Below are positions 14,101 to 23,748 of a stretch of 33,413 nt of DNA, piece by piece. This stretch comes from Candidatus Aveggerthella excrementigallinarum (lineage in GTDB: Bacteria > Actinomycetota > Coriobacteriia > Coriobacteriales > Eggerthellaceae). Location of the stretch: contig DVLD01000056.1 of the NCBI GenBank assembly GCA_018715725.1, positions 1-33,413 of the forward strand. Direction: 5' to 3'. Each line of letters opens with the position of its first letter. Positions within the stretch are counted from its first letter, which is position 1. A program made the translations under genes and the position numbers. A model generated the notes under the pieces. It made no database searches, was not told the origin of the DNA, and saw only the letters and a list, made by a program, of their open reading frames with translations.

Positions 14101-15302
14101 TTCGGACGCTCGCGGATGACGCCCATCTCTTTCGCGGCGTCCACCAGCGCTTCGGTGTCGTGGTCTTCTTCGACTGCGGCAATCTGCTCAAGCGTCGCAT
14201 GCACCACGCTCGATTCCAGCTCGGAATCGACGGCATCGGGGACCGCCGGACGATCGCCTTCGGGCGCGGCATCGGCATCGGCGGCCTTTCCCTTCGTTCC
14301 GGCATTGCGGAACGTCTTCGTGGTCTGAATGAGGATGGCGCCGATGATGAACGGCATCCAGAAGACGATGCCGCGGTACACGAGCGCGATGGACAGGCCC
14401 GCCGACGCTGCCTGGCCAAACGAGGTGAACGCCACCGTGACGGCCGCTTCCACCACGCCCACGCCTTGCGGCGTGACCGAGACCATGGCGAACAGCGTGG
14501 CCACCACGTAGCCGCACACAAGCGCTTCGGGCGAGAACACGCCGAACCCCATGCCCACCAGGCTGAAGCACGACAGCTCGCAGATAGAGGCGAACACCGA
14601 GCACCCGAACGCCTTCGCCGTGGTCTTCGGCTGGCTGGCGATGAGCCCCGCCGCTTCGGAGAACGAGGCGACCGTGCGCTCGACCCACGGCTTGAGCGAG
14701 GCTTTGCCCATCTTCGCCAGAATGCGGTTAATGAGGCGGTCCACCTTCGAGAGCAGGCGGATGATGACCTGCGGGCGCTTGCGGCCCATGACCATGATGA
14801 ACACCATGGCGCTCACGATGAGCAGGACGATCAGGCCCGGCAACGCCCACATGGGGTCGAGCCCCACGGCGATGGCCAGCACGAGAAAGCCCGAGAGCAT
14901 GATGATGGCGAAGCCGGAGTCGATGGTGATCTGCATGAGCAGCGCGGCGGACGTGGCCTTGCCGGCGGGGATGCCGCGACGGCGCGCGTCGTCCACCACG
15001 AGCGTGGTGCCCGCCAGGTTGAGCGAGGGCGCGATGGTGTTCATGAAGAACGTGCCGAACACGAGCGGCAGCGTGTTGCGCGCCGCCATGTGCTCGCCCA
15101 CCGCCGCAAACGCGAACGAGTACGCGAAGCTCTGCGCGAAGTACTTGCCTAGCTGCGTGAGCACGGCGACCGCCATGAACAGGGGCTGGCCCTGCTTCAT
15201 GGTCTCCACGAGCTCCACGAGCTGGTCGCCGCGGAAGAGCACGAACGCGAGCACGATGATGATGACCAGGCCGGCGAAGAGGTTGCGTACGTTCAGCTTC
15301 AT
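14088..15302 (-). CDS. Flippase-like membrane protein (lysylphosphatidylglycerol synthase TM family)
   Basis: 404 residues, with about eight predicted membrane helices and a charged cytoplasmic tail of roughly 80 residues (Ala/Asp/Glu-rich, from about 325). The family signature VTPQGVGVVEAAVTVAF is clear, together with the earlier FFMNTIAPSLNLAGTTLVVDDARRRG. Members of this UPF0104/LPG_synthase_TM group act in lipid or glycolipid transfer across the membrane; the aminoacyl-transferase domain of full MprF is absent, so lysine transfer is unlikely. ATG 15302 follows GGGGGAGCGAGGG. The track start at 15551 overlaps feoB and lies upstream of the -10 box at 15372. The acidic tail may be a protein-interaction segment. 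Confidence 0.85.
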   Translation of the reverse strand: MKLNVRNLFAGLVIIIVLAFVLFRGDQLVELVETMKQGQPLFMAVAVLTQLGKYFAQSFAYSFAFAAVGEHMAARNTLPLVFGTFFMNTIAPSLNLAGTTLVVDDARRRGIPAGKATSAALLMQITIDSGFAIIMLSGFLVLAIAVGLDPMWALPGLIVLLIVSAMVFIMVMGRKRPQVIIRLLSKVDRLINRILAKMGKASLKPWVERTVASFSEAAGLIASQPKTTAKAFGCSVFASICELSCFSLVGMGFGVFSPEALVCGYVVATLFAMVSVTPQGVGVVEAAVTVAFTSFGQAASAGLSIALVYRGIVFWMPFIIGAILIQTTKTFRNAGTKGKAADADAAPEGDRPAVPDAVDSELESSVVHATLEQIAAVEEDHDTEALVDAAKEMGVIRERPNRRP

Positions 15303-15366
15303 GGGCCCTCGCTCCCCCGTAGTCGTCTCCGGCCGGCACCGCGGCCCTTGGCTGTTGTAAAGTCCC

Positions 15367-15372
15367 ACTATA
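15367..15372 (-). promoter_or_regulatory. Extended -10 box (TGCTATAGT) for the flippase-like gene
   Basis: The minus strand reads CCCGTGCTATAGTGGG, an extended -10, 64 bases upstream of the start codon. No -35 is visible. Confidence 0.6.
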
Positions 15373-15460
15373 GCACGGGGATACCGCGCGCAGGACGCGT
15401 CGCCGCGCACGGTGCGAACGCCCCGCCGGCGGGCGGCGGCGAACGCCTTGTGCGAACACC

Positions 15461-17604
<2,144 letters not shown>

Positions 17605-17608
<4 letters not shown>

Positions 17609-17847
17609 GCGGCAGCCTCCTCCACGGCGATGCCGGCGGCGATGCCGCTGCCGAGCGCGAACCGCGCGCCGCGCACGCGCACGATGACCGTGCCCTTTCC
17701 CTTGCCGTTGAGCACCTCGATGAGCGCGCCGTGCGTCATGCCGAGCGCCTCAAGGCGCTTTTCCACTGCCGTCTCCAGCTGGATGCCGCGCACGCGGTAC
17801 CGTCCGCCCACGCGCGCTTTGTCAAGCGTCGTCTGTCCTGCCGTCAT
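17605..17847 (-). CDS. feoA: FeoA-family protein
   Basis: An 80-residue cytosolic SH3-like protein needed for FeoB-dependent iron uptake. The sequence shows GGRYRVRGIQLETAVEKRLEALGMTHGALIEVLN, the family's central pattern, then GTVIVRVRGARFALGSGIAAGI. ATG 17847 has GGGAG upstream; the track start at 17922 adds unrelated residues. It is translationally coupled to feoB, and no feoC was found. The -10 box at 17957-17952 and a TTAC-N6-GTAA dyad upstream suggest iron- or redox-dependent control, although no canonical Fur or DtxR box is readable. Confidence 0.93.
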
Positions 17848-17951
17848 GCTTCTCCCGAACGTTTCGCCCGCAGCAGCGCCCGTTGAACGCACAGGCGCTG
17901 TGCACGGCTTTTCTGCCCGCACGCGGGCACGCTTCCTTATTTCGGCTGAAC

Positions 17952-17981
17952 ACTATAGCAGAGAATGTTACACACGGGTAA
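17952..17981 (-). promoter_or_regulatory. feoAB promoter (TGCTATAGT) with upstream TTAC-N6-GTAA dyad
   Basis: The minus strand has CTCTGCTATAGTG, an extended -10 at 17957-17952. Ten bases upstream is TTACCCGTGTGTAA (17981-17968), a short dyad in the -35 region that could be an operator. The link to iron is inferred from the operon only. Confidence 0.5.
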
Positions 17982-18061
17982 TTTTCCACACGCGCACGGT
18001 TGCCCGAAAACACCGGCACAAGCGCAGACCGGGCGCGCAGGGCGGCTCCATGCCGTGCTGC

Positions 18062-19693
18062 TTACCGACGCTGCTCGTCGACGGCGCCCTCGACCATGTC
18101 CAGCAGTTCCTGGCGCGTGTGCACGCCAAGCTTCGCGTACACGTTCTTGATATGGGTCTTCGCGGTGTTGACGGAGATGCCCAACTCCTCGTGGACGTAC
18201 TCGATCGAACGGCCTTTCGCCAGCAGGAACAGGACATCCCTCTCGCGCGTGGAGAGTCCGCCGTCATCGGCGATGAGGTTGCACGCGCGCGTCCAGGCGC
18301 CCTGCGGCCGCGATGCGGCGTCGCCCTCGTCAGACGCGCCGGCACCTTCGACCATGCTATCCGGGAAGATGCTGCCGAACGCGTCCGCCTCGGCTCGCTC
18401 GAGACCGTTCGCCTGGCGCAGCACGCGGCCGATCGCACGGTCGTTGAACACGAGCATGACCACAATGAGCAGGACGAACACCATCACGATCGAGACCGCG
18501 ACGATGACCGTTGGGTTGTCGCCCGTCTGCTCGAGCAGCATCGAGCCCAGCACCCACCCCAACGTCGTGCCGGCAGCGGAGGCACCGCGGCCCCAGCCGA
18601 ACACGCGCACAGGCGACAAGCTGGTCATGTAGGACACGTGCGCGCACAAGCACCAGATGACCATGACGAACAGCGCGTACGCCACGCCGATGACCTGTCC
18701 TTCGAACGCGCCCGTGCTCGCCCCGCCCGTGGCGGACGAGACGACCGGCGTGACCAACACGCCGCCCGACACCAGAATCGTCGCCGGATAGTACAGCTTC
18801 GAAACGTCAAAATCGCGCATGAGCATGCCGGCGACCAGGAAGAGGATAGCGGCGATGCACGCCGTCACCGCCACGATGATCACGCCTTTCGCGCTCAGGA
18901 CGTCAACGCCGCCCGACAACGTCGAGTAACCGCGCGTCACTCCCACGACCACGGCGAACACCGCGACCGCCAGCACGAACCGCGCGAAGAACCCGTGCGG
19001 CAGCGACCCGGTCGGACGGCGGTCGGACCGCGCAGCGTCCGTGCGCGCAAGCGTGGCGACGGAGCACAGCGCCGCCATCGTCGGCAAGAACGCCGCAAAG
19101 ACAATGCCCGCAAGCTCGGGCAAGCCCACGGCAACGAAGTACAGCATGCCGGCGAACACGAACGACGCCGCAGTGTACATGAGCGCCTGGCGCGCCGGCA
19201 CCGTGCCGTACACCATGCCAAGGCGCAGCGCGATCCATGCAGTCCCGACGCCCGTCAGGGCCGAGAAGACCGCGAAGGCGGGACCCTCCCCGCCGAAGAC
19301 CACGCCCACCGTGCTCACGGTGGCGAGCACTCCCGCAGCGAACACGATGAAGGAACGGCGCAGAATGGTCTCGACCTTGGAAGCGAACAACGACGAGACG
19401 ATGAACACGAGCGCAAGGGCTGTCGTCGAGAGCAAGTACATGTCGAACACGCTGTACGCAGCCTGGTCCTGCATCCAATCGGGCACAAGAACCTCGCTGT
19501 CGTAGCACAGCCAAATCCACGCGTAGTAGCAACCAAAGCCAAGGAACTTCAGGCTCGGCCACTGCTCGTCAATGTCCGCGAACAGCGTCGACATCGAAAG
19601 CCACGGGCGCTTCCCCTCCGCTCCTACAGCCGTGACCGCCTTCTCCTCGGACGATCGAGAAAGCGTGCTTGTTTCGTTTCGTCTTGCGTCCAT
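18062..19693 (-). CDS. Membrane-bound LuxR-family regulator with multi-helix N-terminal domain
   Basis: 543 residues. After a short polar N-terminus, residues from about 45 to 430 are almost wholly hydrophobic, with about 12 predicted helices. The tail is a LuxR helix-turn-helix (LSTRERDVLFLLAKGRSIEYVHEELGIS, then VNTAKTHIKNVYAKLGVHTRQELLDM). The arrangement, a transporter-like sensor fused to a LuxR output, is characteristic of Eggerthellaceae, where these genes often lie next to molybdoenzyme clusters. ATG 19693 has GGAGG upstream, and a -10 box lies at 19725-19720; the track start at 19720 would overlap the box. It is the last gene on the left of the oxidoreductase cluster, in its own transcription unit and on the same strand. 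The sensed ligand is unknown; the natural guess is the substrate of the neighbouring enzyme. Confidence 0.88.
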   Translation of the reverse strand: MDARRNETSTLSRSSEEKAVTAVGAEGKRPWLSMSTLFADIDEQWPSLKFLGFGCYYAWIWLCYDSEVLVPDWMQDQAAYSVFDMYLLSTTALALVFIVSSLFASKVETILRRSFIVFAAGVLATVSTVGVVFGGEGPAFAVFSALTGVGTAWIALRLGMVYGTVPARQALMYTAASFVFAGMLYFVAVGLPELAGIVFAAFLPTMAALCSVATLARTDAARSDRRPTGSLPHGFFARFVLAVAVFAVVVGVTRGYSTLSGGVDVLSAKGVIIVAVTACIAAILFLVAGMLMRDFDVSKLYYPATILVSGGVLVTPVVSSATGGASTGAFEGQVIGVAYALFVMVIWCLCAHVSYMTSLSPVRVFGWGRGASAAGTTLGWVLGSMLLEQTGDNPTVIVAVSIVMVFVLLIVVMLVFNDRAIGRVLRQANGLERAEADAFGSIFPDSMVEGAGASDEGDAASRPQGAWTRACNLIADDGGLSTRERDVLFLLAKGRSIEYVHEELGISVNTAKTHIKNVYAKLGVHTRQELLDMVEGAVDEQRR

Positions 19694-19719
19694 GGCCCCT
19701 CCTCGGAAGGGCGCGCACA

Positions 19720-19725
19720 TCTATA
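19720..19725 (-). promoter_or_regulatory. -10 box (GCTATAGAT) of the luxR gene
   Basis: The minus strand reads CCGCGCTATAGATGTG, 26 bases upstream of the start codon, giving a short leader. Confidence 0.5.
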
Positions 19726-19761
19726 GCGCGGCCTTCCCCACTTCGCAGTGTCCCCCTTCTG

Positions 19762-20757
19762 CTACTTTACCTGTTTTTCACTGTGCTCCTGAGAACGAAA
19801 TCCACCGTTCAACAATGGAAAACTGATAGCGTGCGCTGGGCACTTGTCCGCGCACGCGCGGCATTTCGTGCATTCAGAGAGCGGCGCGGAGACCGTCCCG
19901 TCGTGCAGATCGATGCCCTCTTCGCACACCTCCGCACACTTGTGGCACGCCTCGCCGTTCTCACGCAGGCACGTCGTCGTGTCGACGCGCGGACGGAACG
20001 TGCGGTTTAGGCGCGCGATCAGCGAGAACAGCGCGCCGAGCGGGCAAAACCGGTGGCACCACTTGCGCAGCACGACGATCTCCAACAGCAGCAACGCCGG
20101 AAACACGATCAAGGATAGCGTCGCTTCGTTGAACTGGAACAGCCTCCAGAGCACAATAATCGTGCCGAACGTGAGGCCAACCGGGCAGATTAGGCAGAAG
20201 ACCGGGAAGCCGAACAGCGCGGTCGAAAGAATCGTGCCGCCCAGGACCCAGTTGCGGGAATCATGAATCCCGCCGCGTAGCTTGCGCGGGATTCCCAGCG
20301 CGCCCTGTTCGATCATCTCACCTGGATGCAAGCGGGCTTCAGCCTCCTCGGCTGCCACCTCTTCAAGCTCCTTGAGCGCCTTCTCGCGCTCTTCGCCCTC
20401 GACGCGCGCCGCGCGCTTACCCAGCTTGCGCTCCCGCTCCGCTCGCTTCTCCTGCGGAGACTTCAAGCCCAGGACGCGACGAAGCAGCGGGATGGGGCAG
20501 CCCCACGCGCAGAACGCGCGTCCGAACACGATGGTGAGGACAACGACGATGGCAGCGCCCAGCAGCATGGGCGGGACGATCGTGCGCGATGCGATGGCCG
20601 CCTCGACGGCACCGAGCGGGCAGAGCGCGGCGATGTCGGCGATGCCCCACGAGGACGGGGTGCCGAAGCCGGTGTGGATGGCCAGCCCCAGGCACACGAG
20701 TGCGATGACCGCGACCGCGCTCAACGTGCGAAGCAGCGTAGACGACGGCTTTTTCAT
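19762..20757 (-). CDS. NapH-like membrane ferredoxin
   Basis: 331 residues. Membrane helices lie at about 10-28, 60-80, 165-190 and 205-235. The NapH-type cysteine motifs are FCAWGCPIPLL, FCLICPVG and HRFCPLGAL, and two [4Fe-4S] sites follow near the C-terminus (CHKCAEVC and CTKCRACADKCP). Between helices 2 and 3 is a charged segment rich in Glu, Arg and Lys (about 120-150), probably a coiled coil. NapH proteins take electrons from menaquinol and hand them to NapG-type partners at the outer face. It starts one base after the stop of the NapG-like gene. No nap nitrate reductase is nearby, so the pair probably serves the adjacent molybdoenzyme or its maturation. Confidence 0.85.
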   Translation of the reverse strand: MKKPSSTLLRTLSAVAVIALVCLGLAIHTGFGTPSSWGIADIAALCPLGAVEAAIASRTIVPPMLLGAAIVVVLTIVFGRAFCAWGCPIPLLRRVLGLKSPQEKRAERERKLGKRAARVEGEEREKALKELEEVAAEEAEARLHPGEMIEQGALGIPRKLRGGIHDSRNWVLGGTILSTALFGFPVFCLICPVGLTFGTIIVLWRLFQFNEATLSLIVFPALLLLEIVVLRKWCHRFCPLGALFSLIARLNRTFRPRVDTTTCLRENGEACHKCAEVCEEGIDLHDGTVSAPLSECTKCRACADKCPAHAISFPLLNGGFRSQEHSEKQVK

Positions 20758-20758
20758 G

Positions 20759-21385
20759 TCACATCAACTCGCTTTCGGTCGAGACCGTCGTGCGCGAAAG
20801 GCGGTCGTACACCGCGGGAGACACGACCTCGATGCCGCGGTGCATGCCGCCGACGAACGAGCGGTACACGAGCGCCGGGCATTCGTCGACGCACAGGCCG
20901 CACCCATTGCACGCGTCGGCATTGACCTGCGGATGGCCCGCCCCGTCAAGCGAGATGGCCTCGTACGGGCAGACCTCGGCACACCGGTCGCACCCGCCGT
21001 AGTACGCGACGCACCGATCTTCGATGACGACCGCGACGCCGATCTTCTCGCGCGTCTCGTCGAACGGGCGAATGGCGCCCGTCATGCAGACTTCCGCGCA
21101 CTTGTCGCAGAAATCGCAGTAGCCTTTGTGAAAGTCAAGAATGGGCGTGCGCGCGTTCACCAGCCCGTCTTCGACATGTCCGACGGCGATCACGCCGGTC
21201 GGGCACACGGAGCGGCACCGATCGCAGCGCACGCAAGTGCTTAGCAGGTGCGCCTCGTCCTGAGCGCCCGGCGGGCGCAGCAACTCGTCGGAGGAACCGA
21301 GAACGCGGACTCCCCCGCCGATTCCAGCGCACGCGACAACGCTCGCGCACGCGCCAATGAACGTTCTGCGCGTCAAGTCAGCCAT
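20759..21385 (-). CDS. NapG-like Tat-exported ferredoxin (four [4Fe-4S] sites)
   Basis: 208 residues, with a Tat signal at the N-terminus (MADLTRRTFIGACASVVACAG). Four cysteine groups follow: CVRCDRCRSVCP, CDFCDKCAEVC, CDRCAEVCP with an upstream Cys (CVAYYGGC), and CNGCGLCVDECP. This is the layout of NapG/MauM-type proteins that carry electrons outside the membrane. The start at 21385 has GGAGAGG upstream. It follows the TorD gene by 85 bases that contain a GGCGAGCGCTCGCC palindrome. The protein likely forms an electron route with the NapH-like protein, in addition to the DmsBC route, or feeds a common acceptor. Confidence 0.87.
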   Translation of the reverse strand: MADLTRRTFIGACASVVACAGIGGGVRVLGSSDELLRPPGAQDEAHLLSTCVRCDRCRSVCPTGVIAVGHVEDGLVNARTPILDFHKGYCDFCDKCAEVCMTGAIRPFDETREKIGVAVVIEDRCVAYYGGCDRCAEVCPYEAISLDGAGHPQVNADACNGCGLCVDECPALVYRSFVGGMHRGIEVVSPAVYDRLSRTTVSTESELM

Positions 21386-21470
21386 GCCTCTCCTCTCTCT
21401 CCGCGATCGGGACGTTACCCGCCAAGCGCCCGCGCTGCATCGGCGAGCGCTCGCCTGCTCGCGCTTACGC

Positions 21471-22145
21471 CTACTCCCGCGCGTACGCCGCCAGGTCGTC
21501 CACGACCTCGCGGTCGAGCGCCAGGAAGCCGCGCGTCAAGCTCGCCACGCCGCGGTAGAAGTCGGTGCGGGCATGCTCGTCGATCGCCTGCGTGAACGTG
21601 GGAATCCAGTTCTCCAGATGCTCCGCAAGAAAGCGGTCCTGCACGCCGACCAGGCGAGCGAACTCTGCGTCGTCGCCTTCGTCGATCGCCTCGACCGCAC
21701 GGTCGATCAAGCGCGCCATGAATTGCATCTCGAACGACACGTGGTCCTCGGGCGTGGTGTTGTCGGCGGGAAGGTCGATCCCCTCGGCGCGGTAGAACGC
21801 GACCGCACCGTCGCGCGCCTCCTGCATGAGCAGGTGCTGCTCGCTCGTGAAGACCGACTCGTACGGCGGCGCCATGACCGTGTCGTACATGCCCGCGCTC
21901 AGGAACGTGTGGGCGTAGTCGACCGCCAGCTCCTGTCGCGTACCTGCGTCACGGTGCCGCAGGTATTCCTTGATGGTTGCGTACCCCTGCGCGATCTCGG
22001 AGTCGTCCTGCGGGAACTCTTGCGTCGCCAGCGTTTCAATCTGCTCGACGGTCAATTCCGTGAAATAGACGCTCGCCAGGAAGCGGTAGAACGTGGCGCG
22101 TGCTTCGCTCGATTCGCGCACGTCCTGTTTCATTGCTTCGTCCAT
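21471..22145 (-). CDS. TorD/DmsD-like molybdoenzyme chaperone
   Basis: 224 residues, all helical in appearance. The motif LAVDYAHTFLSAG...APPYESVF matches the TorD-family signature (YxxLF, then PYES/V). The C-terminal EHLENWIPTF is also typical (E-x2-H-x4-P). TorD proteins bind the Tat signal of a specific molybdoenzyme and hold it until the cofactor is inserted. ATG 22145 has GGAGACC upstream; the track start at 22361 overlaps the hairpin region and the end of the dmsC-like gene. The partner is almost certainly the DmsA-like protein encoded in the same cluster. Confidence 0.88.
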   Translation of the reverse strand: MDEAMKQDVRESSEARATFYRFLASVYFTELTVEQIETLATQEFPQDDSEIAQGYATIKEYLRHRDAGTRQELAVDYAHTFLSAGMYDTVMAPPYESVFTSEQHLLMQEARDGAVAFYRAEGIDLPADNTTPEDHVSFEMQFMARLIDRAVEAIDEGDDAEFARLVGVQDRFLAEHLENWIPTFTQAIDEHARTDFYRGVASLTRGFLALDREVVDDLAAYARE

Positions 22146-22184
22146 GTGATGGTCTCCTTGCTTCGTCAGGTTTGGAACGGTCGA

Positions 22185-22330
22185 GCCGGCCTTGGGAGGG
22201 ATCAGAGGGATGGGGTACACAAGGCCGGCCGATCGACCGGCGAAGCGCCGTGCGAGAGAGGGGAAGCTGCATGGCGCTTCGCCGAGCGGTCGTCCGAAGA
22301 GCTGCCGGCCCGCATTCGCAGGCCGGCAGC
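22185..22330 (-). repeat. Three tandem perfect hairpins between dmsC-like and torD-like genes
   Basis: C (22301-22330): GCTGCCGGCC/GGCCGGCAGC, 10 bp, loop 10, starting 20 bases after the dmsC-like stop. B (22239-22283): GGCGAAGCGCC/GGCGCTTCGCC, 11 bp, loop 23, extended by GACC/GGTC beyond a bulge. A (22185-22229): GCCGGCCTTG/CAAGGCCGGC, 10 bp, loop 25. No U-run follows. They may act as an RNA-stability barrier, an attenuator or a processing site that sets the ratio of structural subunits to chaperone. Confidence 0.75.
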
Positions 22331-22350
22331 GGAACATGCCTTGGGGCTCC

Positions 22351-23163
22351 TTAGAGGGCAACCCCGAACAGGGACATCAGGGCCGAGCCTACAAGCCACA
22401 TGACGCAGCGCAGGCCAATCGACCCGATGAGGGCGCCCACCACGGCGATGGCGCCGTAGGTCAGGCCAGAAGCGGGCTTCTTGCTCGCCAGGTAGCCGAA
22501 CACAATCGGCGCGACGCCGCCACAGACGACGACCGCCAGCCAGAAGATAGCAGCCTGGTCGCCGAAGGCGACGTTGCCGGCAACGCCGTAGACGACGCCG
22601 AGCACCAGGGCGAGCACGCCACCCGCGGTGGCGAGCAGGCCAGCGAAGGAGATCGCCTCATCGCTCTCCTTCAGAGCAGCGCACAGCACCAGGTAGAGCG
22701 CCGTGCCGCTGGCAGCGGCAGTGCCCAGGTACGCGAGCGGAAGCGTGACGGTGTCCCACATGGCGTGGGAGGACATCATGTAGGACGCGCCGCAGGCGAA
22801 GGTCAGCGCGATGGCGGCGATGATGCCGAGGACCGCGAAGACCTTGCGGGCTCCAGCAGACGCCTCGCGCTTCACCAGGATCGCGTAAACGATCGCGACG
22901 ACGGCGAGGATGCCCAGGAGCAGCGCCTCCAGGAAGATGCCCGCGGTGGGATGGCCGAGGGCTGCCAGCATGCGCTCAGGATGCGAAAGGTGCGTCACAG
23001 AGCAGATGCCGCCGACTGCCAGCAGGACCACCGCCAGGATAGCGGCAGGGAACGCCGTCTTTTTCGTCGTGCCCTTGAGCTCATCGATGGCGGCGCTAGC
23101 AAACAGCCACGCACCGGCACCGGAGAGCACCGTGAACAGAACGAGTGACCATTGGATCTCCAT
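22351..23163 (-). CDS. dmsC: DmsC-like membrane anchor
   Basis: 270 residues with eight predicted membrane helices and the opening MEIQWSLVLFTVLSGAGAWL characteristic of DmsC. DmsC-type subunits oxidise menaquinol in the membrane and pass two electrons to the iron-sulfur subunit. The segment HLSHPERMLAALGHPTAGIFLEALLLG is the conserved second-helix region, HPxR included. The start overlaps the end of the dmsB gene, with stop TAA followed directly by ATG; GGAG lies nine bases upstream. As in E. coli, order dmsA-dmsB-dmsC is kept. Confidence 0.9.
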   Translation of the reverse strand: MEIQWSLVLFTVLSGAGAWLFASAAIDELKGTTKKTAFPAAILAVVLLAVGGICSVTHLSHPERMLAALGHPTAGIFLEALLLGILAVVAIVYAILVKREASAGARKVFAVLGIIAAIALTFACGASYMMSSHAMWDTVTLPLAYLGTAAASGTALYLVLCAALKESDEAISFAGLLATAGGVLALVLGVVYGVAGNVAFGDQAAIFWLAVVVCGGVAPIVFGYLASKKPASGLTYGAIAVVGALIGSIGLRCVMWLVGSALMSLFGVAL

Positions 23164-23748
23164 TTAGATGCGCTCCTTCCATTCGCCATGCTTCGGGGAC
23201 CAGATGTAATGGGTCGCCGGATGGTTCCCCACGTCCTCGAGCGTGTGGATCGCGTCAGCGTCGTAGCGCGCGAGCTCCTTGGACACGTCGGAATCCGGGT
23301 CGTCCAAGTCGCCGTAGAAGCGCGCGCCAGCGGCGCAGCTCTTCACGCACGCGGGCAGCTCGCCCTGCGCGGTCAGGTGGCCGCACAGCGTGCACTTCTC
23401 GACCGTCTTGGTCTCGGCGTTCCAATTGCGGACGCCGTACGGGCACGCCATCATGCAGTACTTGCAGCCGATGCACTTCTCGCGGTCGACGAGCACGATG
23501 TTGGTCTCGGGGTCGCGGTAGCTCGCGCCGGTCGGGCACACGTGGACGCACGGGGCGTCCTCGCACTGCTGGCACATGGACGGCACCTTGTAGCGCGTGA
23601 TGTCCGGGTAGTCGCCGATCGGTCCGACCTCGACGACCTTGTTCCAGTACTCACCCAGCGCGATGTCGTTCTCCATCTTGCAGGCGACCTCGCAGCCGTA
23701 GCAGCCAGTGCAGCGGTCGAGGTTCACGACGATGCAATTACGCGCCAT
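23164..23748 (-). CDS. dmsB: DmsB-like four-cluster ferredoxin subunit
   Basis: 194 residues with four [4Fe-4S] motifs: CTGCYGCEVACK, CQQCEDAPCVHVCP, CIGCKYCMMACPYG and CTLCGHLTAQGELPACVKSC. That arrangement identifies the electron-transfer subunit of DMSO reductase-family enzymes. It has no signal peptide, so it would be exported by riding on the Tat-directed catalytic subunit. The start lies 10 bases inside the 3' end of the dmsA-like gene, so the two are translationally coupled. Confidence 0.93.
   Translation of the reverse strand: MARNCIVVNLDRCTGCYGCEVACKMENDIALGEYWNKVVEVGPIGDYPDITRYKVPSMCQQCEDAPCVHVCPTGASYRDPETNIVLVDREKCIGCKYCMMACPYGVRNWNAETKTVEKCTLCGHLTAQGELPACVKSCAAGARFYGDLDDPDSDVSKELARYDADAIHTLEDVGNHPATHYIWSPKHGEWKERI

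Noticed and set aside
15414-15457. Three copies of GCGAAC between feoB and the flippase-like gene
   Set aside because: A six-base word with irregular spacing in GC-rich DNA can occur by chance; no longer repeat unit was found.
20282-21244. 320-residue plus-strand ORF opposite the NapG- and NapH-like genes
   Set aside because: The cysteine-cluster motifs are in the minus-strand frames; the plus frame has no domain.
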